Part shown: piece after piece, positions 51,999 to 63,198 of the stretch | Numbering within the stretch: the stretch's first letter is position 1 | How the letters are laid out: every line of letters starts with the position of its first letter | NCBI RefSeq assembly: GCF_014171575.1 | Contig: NZ_CP050453.1 | Location: 2,542,001 to 2,606,000 of the forward strand | Reading direction: 5' to 3' | Source of the DNA: Microbacterium sp. Se63.02b | GTDB taxonomy: Bacteria > Actinomycetota > Actinomycetes > Actinomycetales > Microbacteriaceae | Length of the DNA stretch: 64,000 nt | Translations under genes and position numbers: made by a program | Notes under the pieces: generated by a model | The model's database searches: none | Told to the model about the DNA's origin: nothing | The model's input: the letters and a program-made list of their open reading frames with translations, nothing else

Positions 51999-53127
51999 TC
52001 GTGTTCCCTGCGATTCGCCAGCCGCGTTCCTGGAGCCCGGTGATCGCACCGTGCAGCGCTGCGGGATCGACGCTGATCTCTGCGAGACCGAACTGGGCGC
52101 CGGGCGAGTGCTCCAGACGGAGATCTTCGACGTTGACGCCGAGCTCACCGAGTTCGCCGAACAGGCGCCCCAGCTGGCCCGCGGTGTCGTCGACCATGAC
52201 CACGAGCGTCTCGAACCGCTGGTTCTGACCGTGCTTGCCGGGAAGGCGCTCGACACCGTCGTTGCCCTGACGGATCGTCTCGGCCACGATGCGGCGCGCA
52301 CCCGGGGCACTCGGCTCCCGCAACGCGGCTGCGACGTCGCCGAGGTCGGACGCGAGGGCGTCGAGGATCTCGACGACGGGGCCGGCATTGGCGCCGAGGA
52401 TCTGCACCCAGAGCTCCGGGGCGGAGGCGGCGATGCGCGTCGTGTCGCGCACCCCCTGTCCGGCGAGCCGGAGCGCGCTCTCCTCGGCACCCGCGAGGCG
52501 GCCGGCGAGGAGGCTCGCGACCACCTGGGGCACGTGCGAGGTGAGGGCGACCGAACGGTCGTGCTCCTCGGGCGTCATCTCCAGCGGCATCGCGCCCACG
52601 TCGAGCGCGAGCGCCTCGACCAGAGCGAGGTCGGCGGCCTTCGTGTCTTCATCGCGGCAGACCACCCACGGCCGTCCGACGAACAGGTCTGCGCGGGCGG
52701 AGATCGCCCCTCCCCGTTCGCGACCGGCGAGGGGATGCGAGCCGATGTAGCGGGTCAGATCGACACCACGCGACTGCAGCGTGCGGAACGGCTCGAGCTT
52801 CACGCTGGCGACGTCGGTGACGACGGCCTCGGGGAAGCGTTCGAGCTCTGCCTGGATCACGTCGGCGGTGACATCCGGCGGCACGGCGACGACGATGAGC
52901 GAAGGCCGGTCGTCATCCGCGGCGATGCGCCCTGCCCCGTAGTCCACGGCGAGGCGCAGCTGCGCGGGTGAGGCATCCGTCAGCACGACGTCGATGCCCT
53001 TGGATCGGAGCGCGTGCCCGACACTCGCCCCGAGCAGACCGGCGCCGACGACGCGGACGGTGCCGGAGAGACGCGGCGCGACGGCGCCTGCTCTCCGCAC
53101 CGTGGGCGCACTCGTCGTATCGGTCAT
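51991..53127 (-). CDS. tyrA: Prephenate dehydrogenase
   Basis: A 378-residue protein of tyrosine biosynthesis that oxidises prephenate with NAD. The Rossmann motif [17 protein letters not shown] starts near residue 24, [12 protein letters not shown] (about 129) is the substrate site, and [13 protein letters not shown] follows. The last 75 residues ([18 protein letters not shown]) resemble a regulatory ACT domain. It overlaps rluB upstream by 4 bases and cmk downstream. Confidence 0.92.
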   Translation of the reverse strand: MTDTTSAPTVRRAGAVAPRLSGTVRVVGAGLLGASVGHALRSKGIDVVLTDASPAQLRLAVDYGAGRIAADDDRPSLIVVAVPPDVTADVIQAELERFPEAVVTDVASVKLEPFRTLQSRGVDLTRYIGSHPLAGRERGGAISARADLFVGRPWVVCRDEDTKAADLALVEALALDVGAMPLEMTPEEHDRSVALTSHVPQVVASLLAGRLAGAEESALRLAGQGVRDTTRIAASAPELWVQILGANAGPVVEILDALASDLGDVAAALREPSAPGARRIVAETIRQGNDGVERLPGKHGQNQRFETLVVMVDDTAGQLGRLFGELGELGVNVEDLRLEHSPGAQFGLAEISVDPAALHGAITGLQERGWRIAGNTND

Positions 53128-53927
53128 TCGTTCTCCTGCTCGCCTGGCGCCTCGGCGACACCGGAATCACGGCGCGACAAGGTAAGAAGCGCGCCGAGTT
53201 CGATTTTACTCAGTTCCCGCGTCTTCCCCGCCGGGAGGGTTCCCAGGTGGAGCGGGCCGAACTGGCGGCGGACGAGTTCGGTGACAGGGTGGCCGACCGC
53301 GGCGAGCATCCGACGCACGATCCGGTTGCGCCCGGAGTGCAGCGTCACCTCGACCAGGCTCGACCCGCGCGAGGTGTCGAGCAGGCGCGCCTTGTCCGCG
53401 GCGATCGGTCCGTCCTCCAGGTCGATGCCCTTGGTGAGCTTCGAGATCGTCTGGGGCAGCACGGTCCCCTCGACCTTGGCGATGTACACCTTCGTGACCC
53501 CGAACGACGGGTGCGCGAGCACGTGGGCGAGCGCGCCGTCGTTGGTGAGGATCAGCAGACCGCTGGTCTCGGCGTCGAGGCGTCCGACGTTGTAGAGCCG
53601 TTCCTCGAACTGCTCCGTGAAGCGGCGAAGGTCGGGACGACCGTTCTCGTCCTTCATGCTGCTGACGACGCCGGTGGGCTTGTTGAGCATCACGTAGCGC
53701 TTGGAGACGTCCAGCTGCACGGCGGTGCCGTCGACGTCGACGAGGTCGTGCTCCGGATCGATCCGCCGCCCGAGCTCCGAGACCACGACGCCGTTGACAC
53801 GGATACGCCCTTCGGTGATGTACTGCTCGACGACGCGGCGGGAGGCCACACCGGCAGCGGCGAGCACCTTCTGCAGGCGCACGCCCTCCGGTGCGTCGGC
53901 GGCGTCGTTCCCGTGCGGGGCGTTCAT
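53124..53927 (-). CDS. Pseudouridine synthase (RluB/RsuA family)
   Basis: A 267-residue protein with an N-terminal S4 domain (VRLQKVLAAAGVASRRVVEQ) and the catalytic region NVGRLDAETSGLLILTNDG containing the nucleophilic Asp. It would isomerise uridine in rRNA, in the 23S if it is RluB. The start at 53927 overlaps the scpB stop by 4 bases, the conserved scpA-scpB-rluB arrangement. Confidence 0.92.
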   Translation of the reverse strand: MNAPHGNDAADAPEGVRLQKVLAAAGVASRRVVEQYITEGRIRVNGVVVSELGRRIDPEHDLVDVDGTAVQLDVSKRYVMLNKPTGVVSSMKDENGRPDLRRFTEQFEERLYNVGRLDAETSGLLILTNDGALAHVLAHPSFGVTKVYIAKVEGTVLPQTISKLTKGIDLEDGPIAADKARLLDTSRGSSLVEVTLHSGRNRIVRRMLAAVGHPVTELVRRQFGPLHLGTLPAGKTRELSKIELGALLTLSRRDSGVAEAPGEQENE

Positions 53928-54553
53928 CGGATGGTCCCTTCGTCGAAGCCGTCTGCACCGTCGTCGAGCAGAGGCGAGATCGGGGGCAGCTCGTCGAGCG
54001 AGTTGATGCCCAGGTGCTGCAGGAGCGCGTCGGTCGTACCGTAGTTGATCGCGCCGGTCTCGGAGTCGGCGAACAGCTCGGTGATCAGACCACGCGCGAG
54101 GAGCGTGCGCACGACGGAGTCGACGTTCACCGCGCGGATGGACGCGACCTGGCTGCGTGTCACCGGTTGCTTGTAGGCGATCACGGCCAGTGTCTCGAGC
54201 GCGGCCTGCGACAGGCGCGCGGGGGCCTGCCCGCCGATGAACGCAGCGACGACGTCGTCGAGCTCTTCCCTGACGTACAGGCGCCATCCGCCGCCGACCT
54301 CGCGAAGCTCGAACCCTCGACGCGGGCCCTTGCCTCTACCGTCGTAGTCGTCGACGAGCATCTCGAGCGTCTGCCTGACGGCGGGCACCGGGGAGCCGAC
54401 CGCAGCAGCCAGCGCCACCAGGCCGAGTGGTTCGTCGATGATGAGCAGGATGGCCTCGATGCGCTCGGCGAGAGGGATCTCGGTGGCCTCCTCGTCCGGG
54501 GTCGCCGCGTCCGGCGTCTCCTCGGCGGAAGTGCCCGTCATCTCATCGGTCAT
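53924..54553 (-). CDS. scpB: Segregation and condensation protein ScpB
   Basis: A 209-residue winged-helix protein, the kleisin partner that with ScpA and SMC condenses and separates chromosomes. LAERIEAILLIIDEPLGLVA near the start and ALETLAVIAYKQPVTRSQVA are diagnostic ScpB blocks. The ATG overlaps the end of scpA by 11 bases. Confidence 0.93.
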   Translation of the reverse strand: MTDEMTGTSAEETPDAATPDEEATEIPLAERIEAILLIIDEPLGLVALAAAVGSPVPAVRQTLEMLVDDYDGRGKGPRRGFELREVGGGWRLYVREELDDVVAAFIGGQAPARLSQAALETLAVIAYKQPVTRSQVASIRAVNVDSVVRTLLARGLITELFADSETGAINYGTTDALLQHLGINSLDELPPISPLLDDGADGFDEGTIR

Positions 54554-55400
54554 AGTCGGCCCCCAGGGTCGCGAGTGTCTCGTCCGACCAGGAGTCGGCT
54601 GCCCAGCGCAGCGTCAGCTCGCCGAGCGGTTCCAGTTGTTCGAAGGACAGCGCCGCGTGCCGATACAGCTCGAGCACCGAGATGAAGCGCGCCACGACGA
54701 TGCCGGGCTCGGCGACGCCGGCGACCAACTCACGGAAGCTCAGCGACTCGGTGCCACGAAGCAGTGTGACGACGATCGCGGCCTGCTCGCGGATGCTGAC
54801 CAGCGGCGCATGCAGATGATCGAGCCCGACGTGCGGGATCTCCTTGGGCGCGAAGGCCAGCAGCGCGAGCGCCGCGAAATCGTCTGCGGTCAGCGACCAC
54901 ACGAGCTCGGGCGTCTGACGGCGGTGCTTCTCGTCGAGCCGCACCGCTCGGACATGCCGCCGATCCTCACGCTGGAGGCAACGGGAGAACCACGCCGACA
55001 CCTCTTTGAACGCACGGTACTGCAGGAGTCGGGCGAACAGCAGGTCGCGCGCCTCCAACAGCGCAACGGCCTCCGCATCGACCAGCTCGCCTTGCGGGAG
55101 CAGGCCTGCCACCTTCATGTCGAGGAGCGTCGCCGCGACCACGAGGAACTCGGATGCCTGATCCAGTTCTTCGTCGTCCTCGAGCTGTCCGAGGTAGGCG
55201 ATGAACTCGTTGGTGACCGCGCTCAACGAGACCTCGGTGATGTCCATCTCGTGCTTCGAGATGAGGTTCAGCAGCAGATCGAACGGGCCGTCGAAGTTCG
55301 ACAGGGAGACCCGGAAACCTGCGCTCTCCGCGGACGCAGCCTCGCCCGCGCTCTCCTCGAGCGTCGCGTCGACAGGACCCTCGCTAGGCGACGGCGCCAC
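54543..55400 (-). CDS. scpA: Segregation and condensation protein ScpA
   Basis: A kleisin of about 285 residues. FDGPFDLLLNLISKHEMDIT and FLVVAATLLDMKVAGLLP are the typical N-terminal SMC-binding region, and the C-terminal winged helix follows. The start is taken as GTG at 55400, inside the end of parA, with GGAG about 9 bases upstream; the frame is open further but without a start signal. Confidence 0.9.
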   Translation of the reverse strand: MAPSPSEGPVDATLEESAGEAASAESAGFRVSLSNFDGPFDLLLNLISKHEMDITEVSLSAVTNEFIAYLGQLEDDEELDQASEFLVVAATLLDMKVAGLLPQGELVDAEAVALLEARDLLFARLLQYRAFKEVSAWFSRCLQREDRRHVRAVRLDEKHRRQTPELVWSLTADDFAALALLAFAPKEIPHVGLDHLHAPLVSIREQAAIVVTLLRGTESLSFRELVAGVAEPGIVVARFISVLELYRHAALSFEQLEPLGELTLRWAADSWSDETLATLGADYDR

Positions 55401-56273
55401 GGGCGACCAGCTCCCGCGCCAGCCGCAGGTATGCCTGAGCGGCCGCGTGCTCGGGGGCGAACTCGGTGATGGGTACACCCGACACCGAGGCGTCGGGGAA
55501 CTTCACGGTACGACCGATCACCGTCTCGAGCACGTCGTCTCCGAAGGCTTCGACGACACGCTCGAGGACTTCGCGGGAGTGCAGCGTGCGCGGGTCGTAC
55601 ATCGTCGCCAGCAGACCGTCCATCGTGATGGAGGGGTTCAGCCGGTCGCGGACCTTGTCGATCGTCTCGATGAGCAGCGCCACGCCGCGGAGCGCGAAGA
55701 ACTCGCACTCGAGCGGGATGATCACGCCGTGCGCCGCGGTCAGGGCGTTCACGGTGAGGATGCCGAGCGACGGCTGGCAGTCGATCAGGATGACGTCGTA
55801 CTCCCCGCGACCTGCCGCAGCACGCGGGCGAGGATGGTCTCGCGGGCGACCTCGTTGACCAGGTGCACCTCGGCGGCGGAGAGGTCGATGTTGGCCGGCA
55901 TCACGTCGAGACCCTCGACGCTGGAGTGCACGATGGCGTCGTGTGCGTCGCGCTTCGTGTCGAGCAGCAGGTCGTAGATCGTCGGCACGTCGTGCGTGGG
56001 GATCCCGAGGCCGGCGGACAGGGCGCCCTGCGGGTCGAAGTCGACCGCGAGCACCTTGCGACCGTACTCCGCGAGCGCAGCGGCCAGGTTGATGGACGTC
56101 GTGGTCTTGCCCACACCGCCCTTCTGGTTGCACAGCGCGATGATGCGCGCAGGCCCGTGGGACTTCAGCGGTTCGGGGATCGGGAACCCGTGATACGGGC
56201 GGCCGGTGGGTCCCATGGGGGTCTCGTCGGCCTTCTGCGCCTTCGCCCTGGACTTCGCCACTTTCTTAGCCAC
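55384..56273 (-). CDS. ParA-family ATPase, frameshifted in this sequence
   Basis: The first part carries the deviant Walker A CNQKGGVGKTTTSIN and FDPQGALSAGLGI of ParA/Soj proteins; the second carries the Walker B region YDVILIDCQPSLGILT. They are in different frames because one base is missing in the C run at 55803-55806 (VAG in place of the expected step to GEYDV). Repaired, the protein has 296 residues. It lies before scpA and after xerD, where many actinobacteria keep a ParA-like protein separate from the oriC parAB pair. Probably a sequencing error. Confidence 0.88.
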
Positions 56274-56369
56274 CGGTTCTCCTGCTCCTTCGTGCTTGGT
56301 CGATTGTACCGGGCAGCCCGTTCGGCGGCCGCCTCGGCGCGCGGCAGCCGGTCGCTCGGAGATCCGGAT

Positions 56370-57271
56370 TCAGCGTGCGCGGGGGTGCGAGGTGGCGTAG
56401 ATGTCACGCAACGTGTCGACGGAGACATGCGTGTAGATCTGGGTGGTCGCGACCGAGGAGTGCCCGAGCAGCTCCTGGACGACCCGGACGTCTGCGCCGC
56501 CCTGCAGGAGGTGCGTCGCGAACGAATGCCGCAGCGTATGGGGTGACACCTCAGCGGTGATCTGCGCCTTCTCCGCGGCTGCCCGGATCACCAGCCAGGC
56601 GCTCTGCCGCGACAGGGGCGCACCGCGCGCGCCGAGGAACAGCCGCGCCGATGCCCGCCCCTTCGCCGCGAGTGCCGGACGCACCCGGGTGAGGTAGGCG
56701 TCGACCGCGGCCCTGGCGTACGACCCGATCGGTACGATCCGCTCCTGGAGCCCTTGCCCCGCAGGCGCAGCACGTCTCCGTGGGCCACGTCGTCGACATC
56801 GAGTCCGATGGCCTCAGAGACGCGCGCGCCCGTGGCGTACAGGAGCTCGAGGAGTGCGCGGTCGCGGACGCCGAGCGGATCCTCCGGCGAGGGGGCTGCC
56901 AGGAGGCGCTCGACCTGGTCGATGGTCAGCGCCTTGGGGAGCCGACGCGGTGCCTTGGGTGGGCGCAGCCTCCCGCTGGGGTCGTCGTCCTCGATCCCCT
57001 CACGCGCCAGGAAGCGGTGCCACCCGCGGACGGACGACTGCAGTCGTGCCAGGCTCGTCGAGGCCGGAGCCGGGTCGGCCGAAGCGCGGTCGGCGACGAA
57101 CCGGTCGATCACCGCCGGGGTCACGTCCGAAGTGTCGACGACGCCCTCGGCCGTCAGCCATTCGACATAACCGCCGAGGTCGCGTCGGTAGGCCGCGATC
57201 GTGTGCTCGCTCAGACCGCGCTCGATCGTCACATGACGCAGGTACGCGTCGAGAGCGCGGTCGAGCAGCAT
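56370..57271 (-). CDS. xerD: Tyrosine recombinase XerD, frameshifted in this sequence
   Basis: The N-terminal part ends normally at LRLRGKGS, then goes out of frame; the C-terminal part resumes with [16 protein letters not shown] and the catalytic [28 protein letters not shown]. One base is missing near 56744-56748. The repaired protein has 300 residues, exactly XerD length. It resolves chromosome dimers at dif. ATG at 57271, just beyond the NUDIX stop. Confidence 0.88.
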
Positions 57272-57273
57272 CC

Positions 57274-57847
57274 TCAACCCCGATCGCGCAGCCTCTGCGA
57301 CGCCGCCAGCACGCCGATCGTGAGGATGCCGTTGCGCATCCGCCCGGCGAGGACCGCATCGACCGCGTCAGCGAGCGGGACCCACTCCACACGGATGTCG
57401 GCTTCTTCGTCCTCGCGGTCGTGCGCGGTCTCGGCCGCCGCGATACCGGTCGCGAGGAAGATGTGGATCATCTCGTCGTTGCCGCCAGGGGTCGTCCACG
57501 ACGAGACCAGGGGCTCCCAGTGCGCGGCTGTGAGATCCGCCTCCTCCGCGAGTTCGCGGCGTGCGGCGGCCAGCGGCTCCTCCCCCTCCACGTCGAGCAG
57601 CCCTGCGGGCAGCTCCCAGTCGCGGTGGCGGATCGGATGCCGGTACTGCTGGATCAACAGGACGCGGCCCTCGTCATCGAGCGCGAGGATGGCCACGGCA
57701 CCCGTATGGTCGACGTACTGCCTGACCATCTCGCCGTCCCGGTAACGCACACGATCCGAGCGCACGTCCCAGACCCTGCCCTCGTAGACGAGGTCGCTCT
57801 GCAGCACCTCAGGCTCGAACGGCTCGTCCCGGAGGCCGTCGGCCTGC

Positions 57848-57855
<8 letters not shown>
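57274..57855 (-). CDS. ADP-ribose pyrophosphatase-type NUDIX hydrolase
   Basis: A 193-residue protein with an intact NUDIX box ([20 protein letters not shown] followed by EADL, residues about 93-116) and the upstream [20 protein letters not shown] typical of ADP-ribose pyrophosphatases. It would cleave ADP-ribose to AMP and ribose 5-phosphate. It overlaps pyrG by 8 bases and ends three bases before xerD, in the conserved operon. Confidence 0.9.
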
Positions 57856-59554
<1,699 letters not shown>

Positions 59555-59571
59555 CACGGGCTTCGATCCTA

Positions 59572-61261
59572 TCAGGCGGCGGGGACGCGGAGGCTGAGAA
59601 GTTCGCGAGCGTGGGTCAGAGCGGCGTCGGAATCGGTGAGTCCGGAGAGGAGACGGGCCATCTCGGCTTCGCGTTCTCCCCCTTCCAGACGCCGTACGTC
59701 CGAGGCGGTGACCGCACCATCGTGGGCTTTCACGACGGAGAGGTGATTGTTCGCGAATGCGGCAACCTGCGCCAGATGGGTCACGGCGATGACTTGCGAC
59801 TTCTCGGCGAGCCGGGCGAGTCGTCGTCCCACTTCGATGGCTGCCGCCCCTCCGATACCTGCGTCGACCTCATCGAAGACGAAGGTCGGCACCGGATCGG
59901 TCGCCGAGATGACGACCTCGATGGCCAGCATCACGCGAGACAGTTCGCCGCCCGACGCCCCCTTCGAGACCGAGCGGGGCTCCGCGCCGGGGTGCGGGGC
60001 GAGGAGGATGGCGACGTCGTCGCGACCGTGGGTGCTCTCCGTCCCCTCGGAGACGACGACCTCGAGTCGCGCATCCGGCATCGCGAGGGCATGCAACTCC
60101 TCTGTCACCGCCTCGCCGAGGCGCGCTGCAGCTTCCGTGCGTGCTGCGGTGAGGGCTGCGGCTCGCGCGTCGAGTTCGGCCCGTGCCGACTCACGCTCGG
60201 CGATCAGCCGTTCGATGCGGTCGCCGTCGTCGTCGAGCTCGGCGAGCCGCGTGGATCCGGTCTGCCAGAGGGACAGGGCCTCGTCGAGGGACCCGTGGGC
60301 CCTGATCAGCGTCCCCAACGCGGCTCGACGTTCTTCGACGGCTGCGAGTTCGTGCGGCCCCGTCTCGTCGAGGTCGGCCAGGTAGGCGGACAGCTGTCCG
60401 GCGACATCCGCGATCCGATAGCCGATGTCGGCGACGCTCTCGCCGATCTCGGTCAGTACGACGTCCCCTGCACGCTCGAGAACGCGACGCGCCTCGGCGA
60501 CGAGCGCCGAGGCATCCGGCTCGCCCTCTTCGTTCGACAGTGCTCCGTGGGCGAGCGATGCCGCCAGCCGAAGCTCCTCCGCGTTCGCGAGGCGCTCAGC
60601 CCGACCGGCGAGCTCCTGGTCCTCCCCGGCTCCGGCGCCGTCGCCTCGATCAGCGCGAGCGCCTCCCTGAGACGCGAAGCCTCTTCCGCCCGGCGGTCAC
60701 GGTTCTCGGTGATCTCGGTGATCTCGGCGTCGAGAGTCCGCCAGCGTGCGAAGGACTCCGCATACTGCGCGAGAGCGTCGGTGATCCGGCTGCCTCCGAA
60801 GCGGTCGAGCGCATCGCGTTGCGCCGCAGCGGATCGCAAGCGCAGCTGTTCGGACTGCCCGTGCACCACGACGAGCTCCTCAGCGAGGGCCGAGAGCACG
60901 CCGGCGGGTGCGGCGCGGCCGCCCACGCTCGCTCGGCTGCGTCCCTCCGCGCTCAGCGTGCGCGAGACGTACAGCTCGGCTGTTCCGGAGCCCGCAGGCT
61001 CGAGCTCGCCACCGGCATCCGCCACGATCTCGGCGATGTCCCCCTCTTCGGGGACGATCCACACCCCGCGACCGACGCCTGGGCGGCGCCCGCGCGAACG
61101 GCGCCGGAGTCGGCGCGCTGGCCGAGGAGCAGGCCAAGCCCCGTCACCACCATCGTCTTGCCCGCACCGGTCTCGCCCGTGATCGCCGTGAAGCCGGGCC
61201 CCAGCGGCAGCACGGCATCGGCGATCACGCCGAGCCCCTGCATCCGCATCTCCTCGATCAT
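59572..61261 (-). CDS. recN: DNA repair protein RecN, with two frameshifts in this sequence
   Basis: An SMC-like ATPase for double-strand break repair. The P loop [14 protein letters not shown] is near the N-terminus, [20 protein letters not shown] (Q motif) in the middle, and [19 protein letters not shown] with [11 protein letters not shown] at the C-terminus. One base is missing in each of two C runs, at 61064-61067 (before VWIVPEE) and 60624-60627 (APEPG to EDQELAG). Repaired length is 563 residues, normal for RecN. It overlaps the NAD kinase gene by 4 bases. Confidence 0.9.
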
Positions 61262-62178
61262 GACGGCGTCCCCAGAGCCTGGCCGCGCCATCCTTCGACG
61301 GGCAGTTGGAACTTGCGGACGAGTCTGTCGGTGAACGCGGTGGGGTGCAGACGCGCGAGTCGCACGGGTCGCGACGAGCGGCGCACCACGACGCGTGCAC
61401 CCGGCGGCAGATCATGAGATCGTCGCCCATCGCACCAGAGGATGCCCGAGCCGTCGGTGCGCTCGAGCATCTCGATCGCGACCGCCGCGTCGGGACTCAC
61501 GACGAGTGGCTTGGCGAACAGCGCATGCGCTGAGAGGGGGACGACCGCGATCGCCTCCACGCTGGGCCAGATCACGGGTCCTCCCGCCGAGAAGTTGTAG
61601 GCGGTCGATCCTGTCGGGGTGGAGATGACCATGCCGTCGCATCCGAAGCTCGACAACGGACGACCGTCGATCTCGAGCACCACCTCGATCATCCGCTCGC
61701 GGCTGGCCTTCTCGACGGTCGCCTCGTTGAGCGCCCAGGTCTCGTACACGACGTCGCCCGCCGCATCCTTCACCCGCACCGACAGCGCGAGCCGTTCCTC
61801 GACCTCGTAGTCGCGATCGATCACGCGACGCACGGCCTTGTCCATGTCGTCGCGATCGATCTCGGCGAGGAACCCGACATGACCCATGTTGATGCCGAGC
61901 ACAGGAGCACCGGCGTCGCGGACGAGTTCCGCCGCGCGCAGGATCGTCCCGTCGCCGCCGAGCACGATCGCGAGTTCGAGTTCGGCGGGATCGACTGAGG
62001 CGCCGAGCACGTCGGTCGCGGCGAAGAACCCGTCGACTGCCACGAGCGCTTCATGGTCGTCGGCGGCGAGCACGGGTCGTGCACCGGCTTCGCGCAGCGC
62101 ATCGATCACGCGACGGGCCGCTTCGACGGTGTCCACACGGCCGGCATGCGCGACGACCAGGATGTTGCGCTCGTTCAT
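61258..62178 (-). CDS. nadK: NAD kinase
   Basis: A 306-residue enzyme that phosphorylates NAD to NADP. The signature GGDGTILRAA (about residue 73), NEATVEK and STPTGSTAYNFSAGGP blocks are all present. It overlaps tlyA upstream and recN downstream by 4 bases each, the standard tlyA-nadK-recN order. Confidence 0.95.
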   Translation of the reverse strand: MNERNILVVAHAGRVDTVEAARRVIDALREAGARPVLAADDHEALVAVDGFFAATDVLGASVDPAELELAIVLGGDGTILRAAELVRDAGAPVLGINMGHVGFLAEIDRDDMDKAVRRVIDRDYEVEERLALSVRVKDAAGDVVYETWALNEATVEKASRERMIEVVLEIDGRPLSSFGCDGMVISTPTGSTAYNFSAGGPVIWPSVEAIAVVPLSAHALFAKPLVVSPDAAVAIEMLERTDGSGILWCDGRRSHDLPPGARVVVRRSSRPVRLARLHPTAFTDRLVRKFQLPVEGWRGQALGTPS

Positions 62179-62972
62179 CGTCCTCCTGCCAGTCGGTTGA
62201 TGCTGTCCAACCATTCTGTCGGATTGCTCCCCCGCCCCGGCGCGAGGTGCACCAGATACTCGGCATTGCCATGCGTGCCGAGCAGTGGGGAGGGAAGGAT
62301 GCCGAGCATTCCGAGTCCCACGTCCCACGCGCTCCAGACCGTGCGGGCGACCGCATCCGCGCGGGTTGCGGGATCGGTCACGAGTCCGCCCCGCACCGCG
62401 GTGCGGCCCACCTCGAACTGGGGCTTCACGAGCAGCAGCACATCGGAGTCCGGTCGCGCGATCCCTGCGACGGCCGGCAGCACGAGTTCGAGGGAGATGA
62501 AGGAGAGGTCGCCGACGACGAGGTCGGGGACATCCGTCTCACCCGTGGCCTCGGCGAGGTTCTCCGGGGTCATGTGCCGCACGTTGTACCCCTCGACGGA
62601 GGCGACGCCCGGATCCGCGGCGATCGACGCCGCCAGTTGGCCGTGCCCGACGTCGACGGCGAGCACTCTCCTGGCACCTCGTTCGCGCAGCACCTGGGTG
62701 AATCCACCGGTGGACGCGCCCATGTCGAGAGCGAGCCGGCCCTGGACGGGGATGCCGAAGCCGTCGAGACCGGCGATCAGCTTGTGCGCCGCACGCCCGA
62801 CGTAGTGGTCCGAGCCTGCGATCGTGATCTCCGCGGTGTCGGCGACCGCGGTGGACGCCTTCACGACAGGCCGTCCATCCACGCTCACGAGCCCCTCGGA
62901 GATGAGTGTGGCTGCGTGGCTACGCGAACGGGCGAGTCCTCGGGCGGCGAGGGCGGCGTCGAGTCGCGTCAT
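62175..62972 (-). CDS. tlyA: TlyA-family rRNA 2'-O-methyltransferase
   Basis: A 265-residue protein with an N-terminal S4 domain (RLDAALAARGLARSRSHAAT) and an FtsJ-type methyltransferase (LALDMGASTGGFTQVL, VLAVDVGHGQLA, DLVVGDLSFISLELV). Mycobacterial TlyA methylates 16S and 23S rRNA and confers capreomycin sensitivity; the older name hemolysin is misleading. It overlaps the small gene upstream and nadK downstream by 4 bases. Confidence 0.93.
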   Translation of the reverse strand: MTRLDAALAARGLARSRSHAATLISEGLVSVDGRPVVKASTAVADTAEITIAGSDHYVGRAAHKLIAGLDGFGIPVQGRLALDMGASTGGFTQVLRERGARRVLAVDVGHGQLAASIAADPGVASVEGYNVRHMTPENLAEATGETDVPDLVVGDLSFISLELVLPAVAGIARPDSDVLLLVKPQFEVGRTAVRGGLVTDPATRADAVARTVWSAWDVGLGMLGILPSPLLGTHGNAEYLVHLAPGRGSNPTEWLDSINRLAGGR

Positions 62973-63145
62973 CGGGATCCCGGAGTCTCCCGCTGGTCGA
63001 GCTTCGCACCGCTATCCAGACGTCGCGAGAGCTCGTCGTGCAGCGCCGAGTAGGCGTCTGCACGCGAAGCGAGCGGTTGGCCCTCGATCAGCCGCAGGCG
63101 ACTCCACAGACCATCGGTCGGCGCACTCGTCGTCTCTTCGCTCAC
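62969..63145 (-). CDS. Small conserved hypothetical protein, 58 residues
   Basis: A short reading frame with GTG start (minus strand 63145), protein beginning (M)SEETTSAPTDGLWSRLRLIE, ending in a stop that overlaps the tlyA ATG (ATGA). TACAGT lies six bases before the GTG as a possible -10 box, so the message may be leaderless. The overlap and the coding-like composition (ADAYSALHDELSRRLDSG) support it as a real gene between the HAD hydrolase and tlyA. Confidence 0.65.
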   Translation of the reverse strand: MSEETTSAPTDGLWSRLRLIEGQPLASRADAYSALHDELSRRLDSGAKLDQRETPGSR

Positions 63146-63198
63146 CCTTCCACTGTACGCGGGACGTGCGACAGGCGACGGAGCCCACGCGAGATCGC

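Noticed and set aside
62175..62972. Hemolysin
   Set aside because: TlyA proteins are often labelled hemolysins, but the S4 plus FtsJ-type methyltransferase architecture shows an rRNA methylase.
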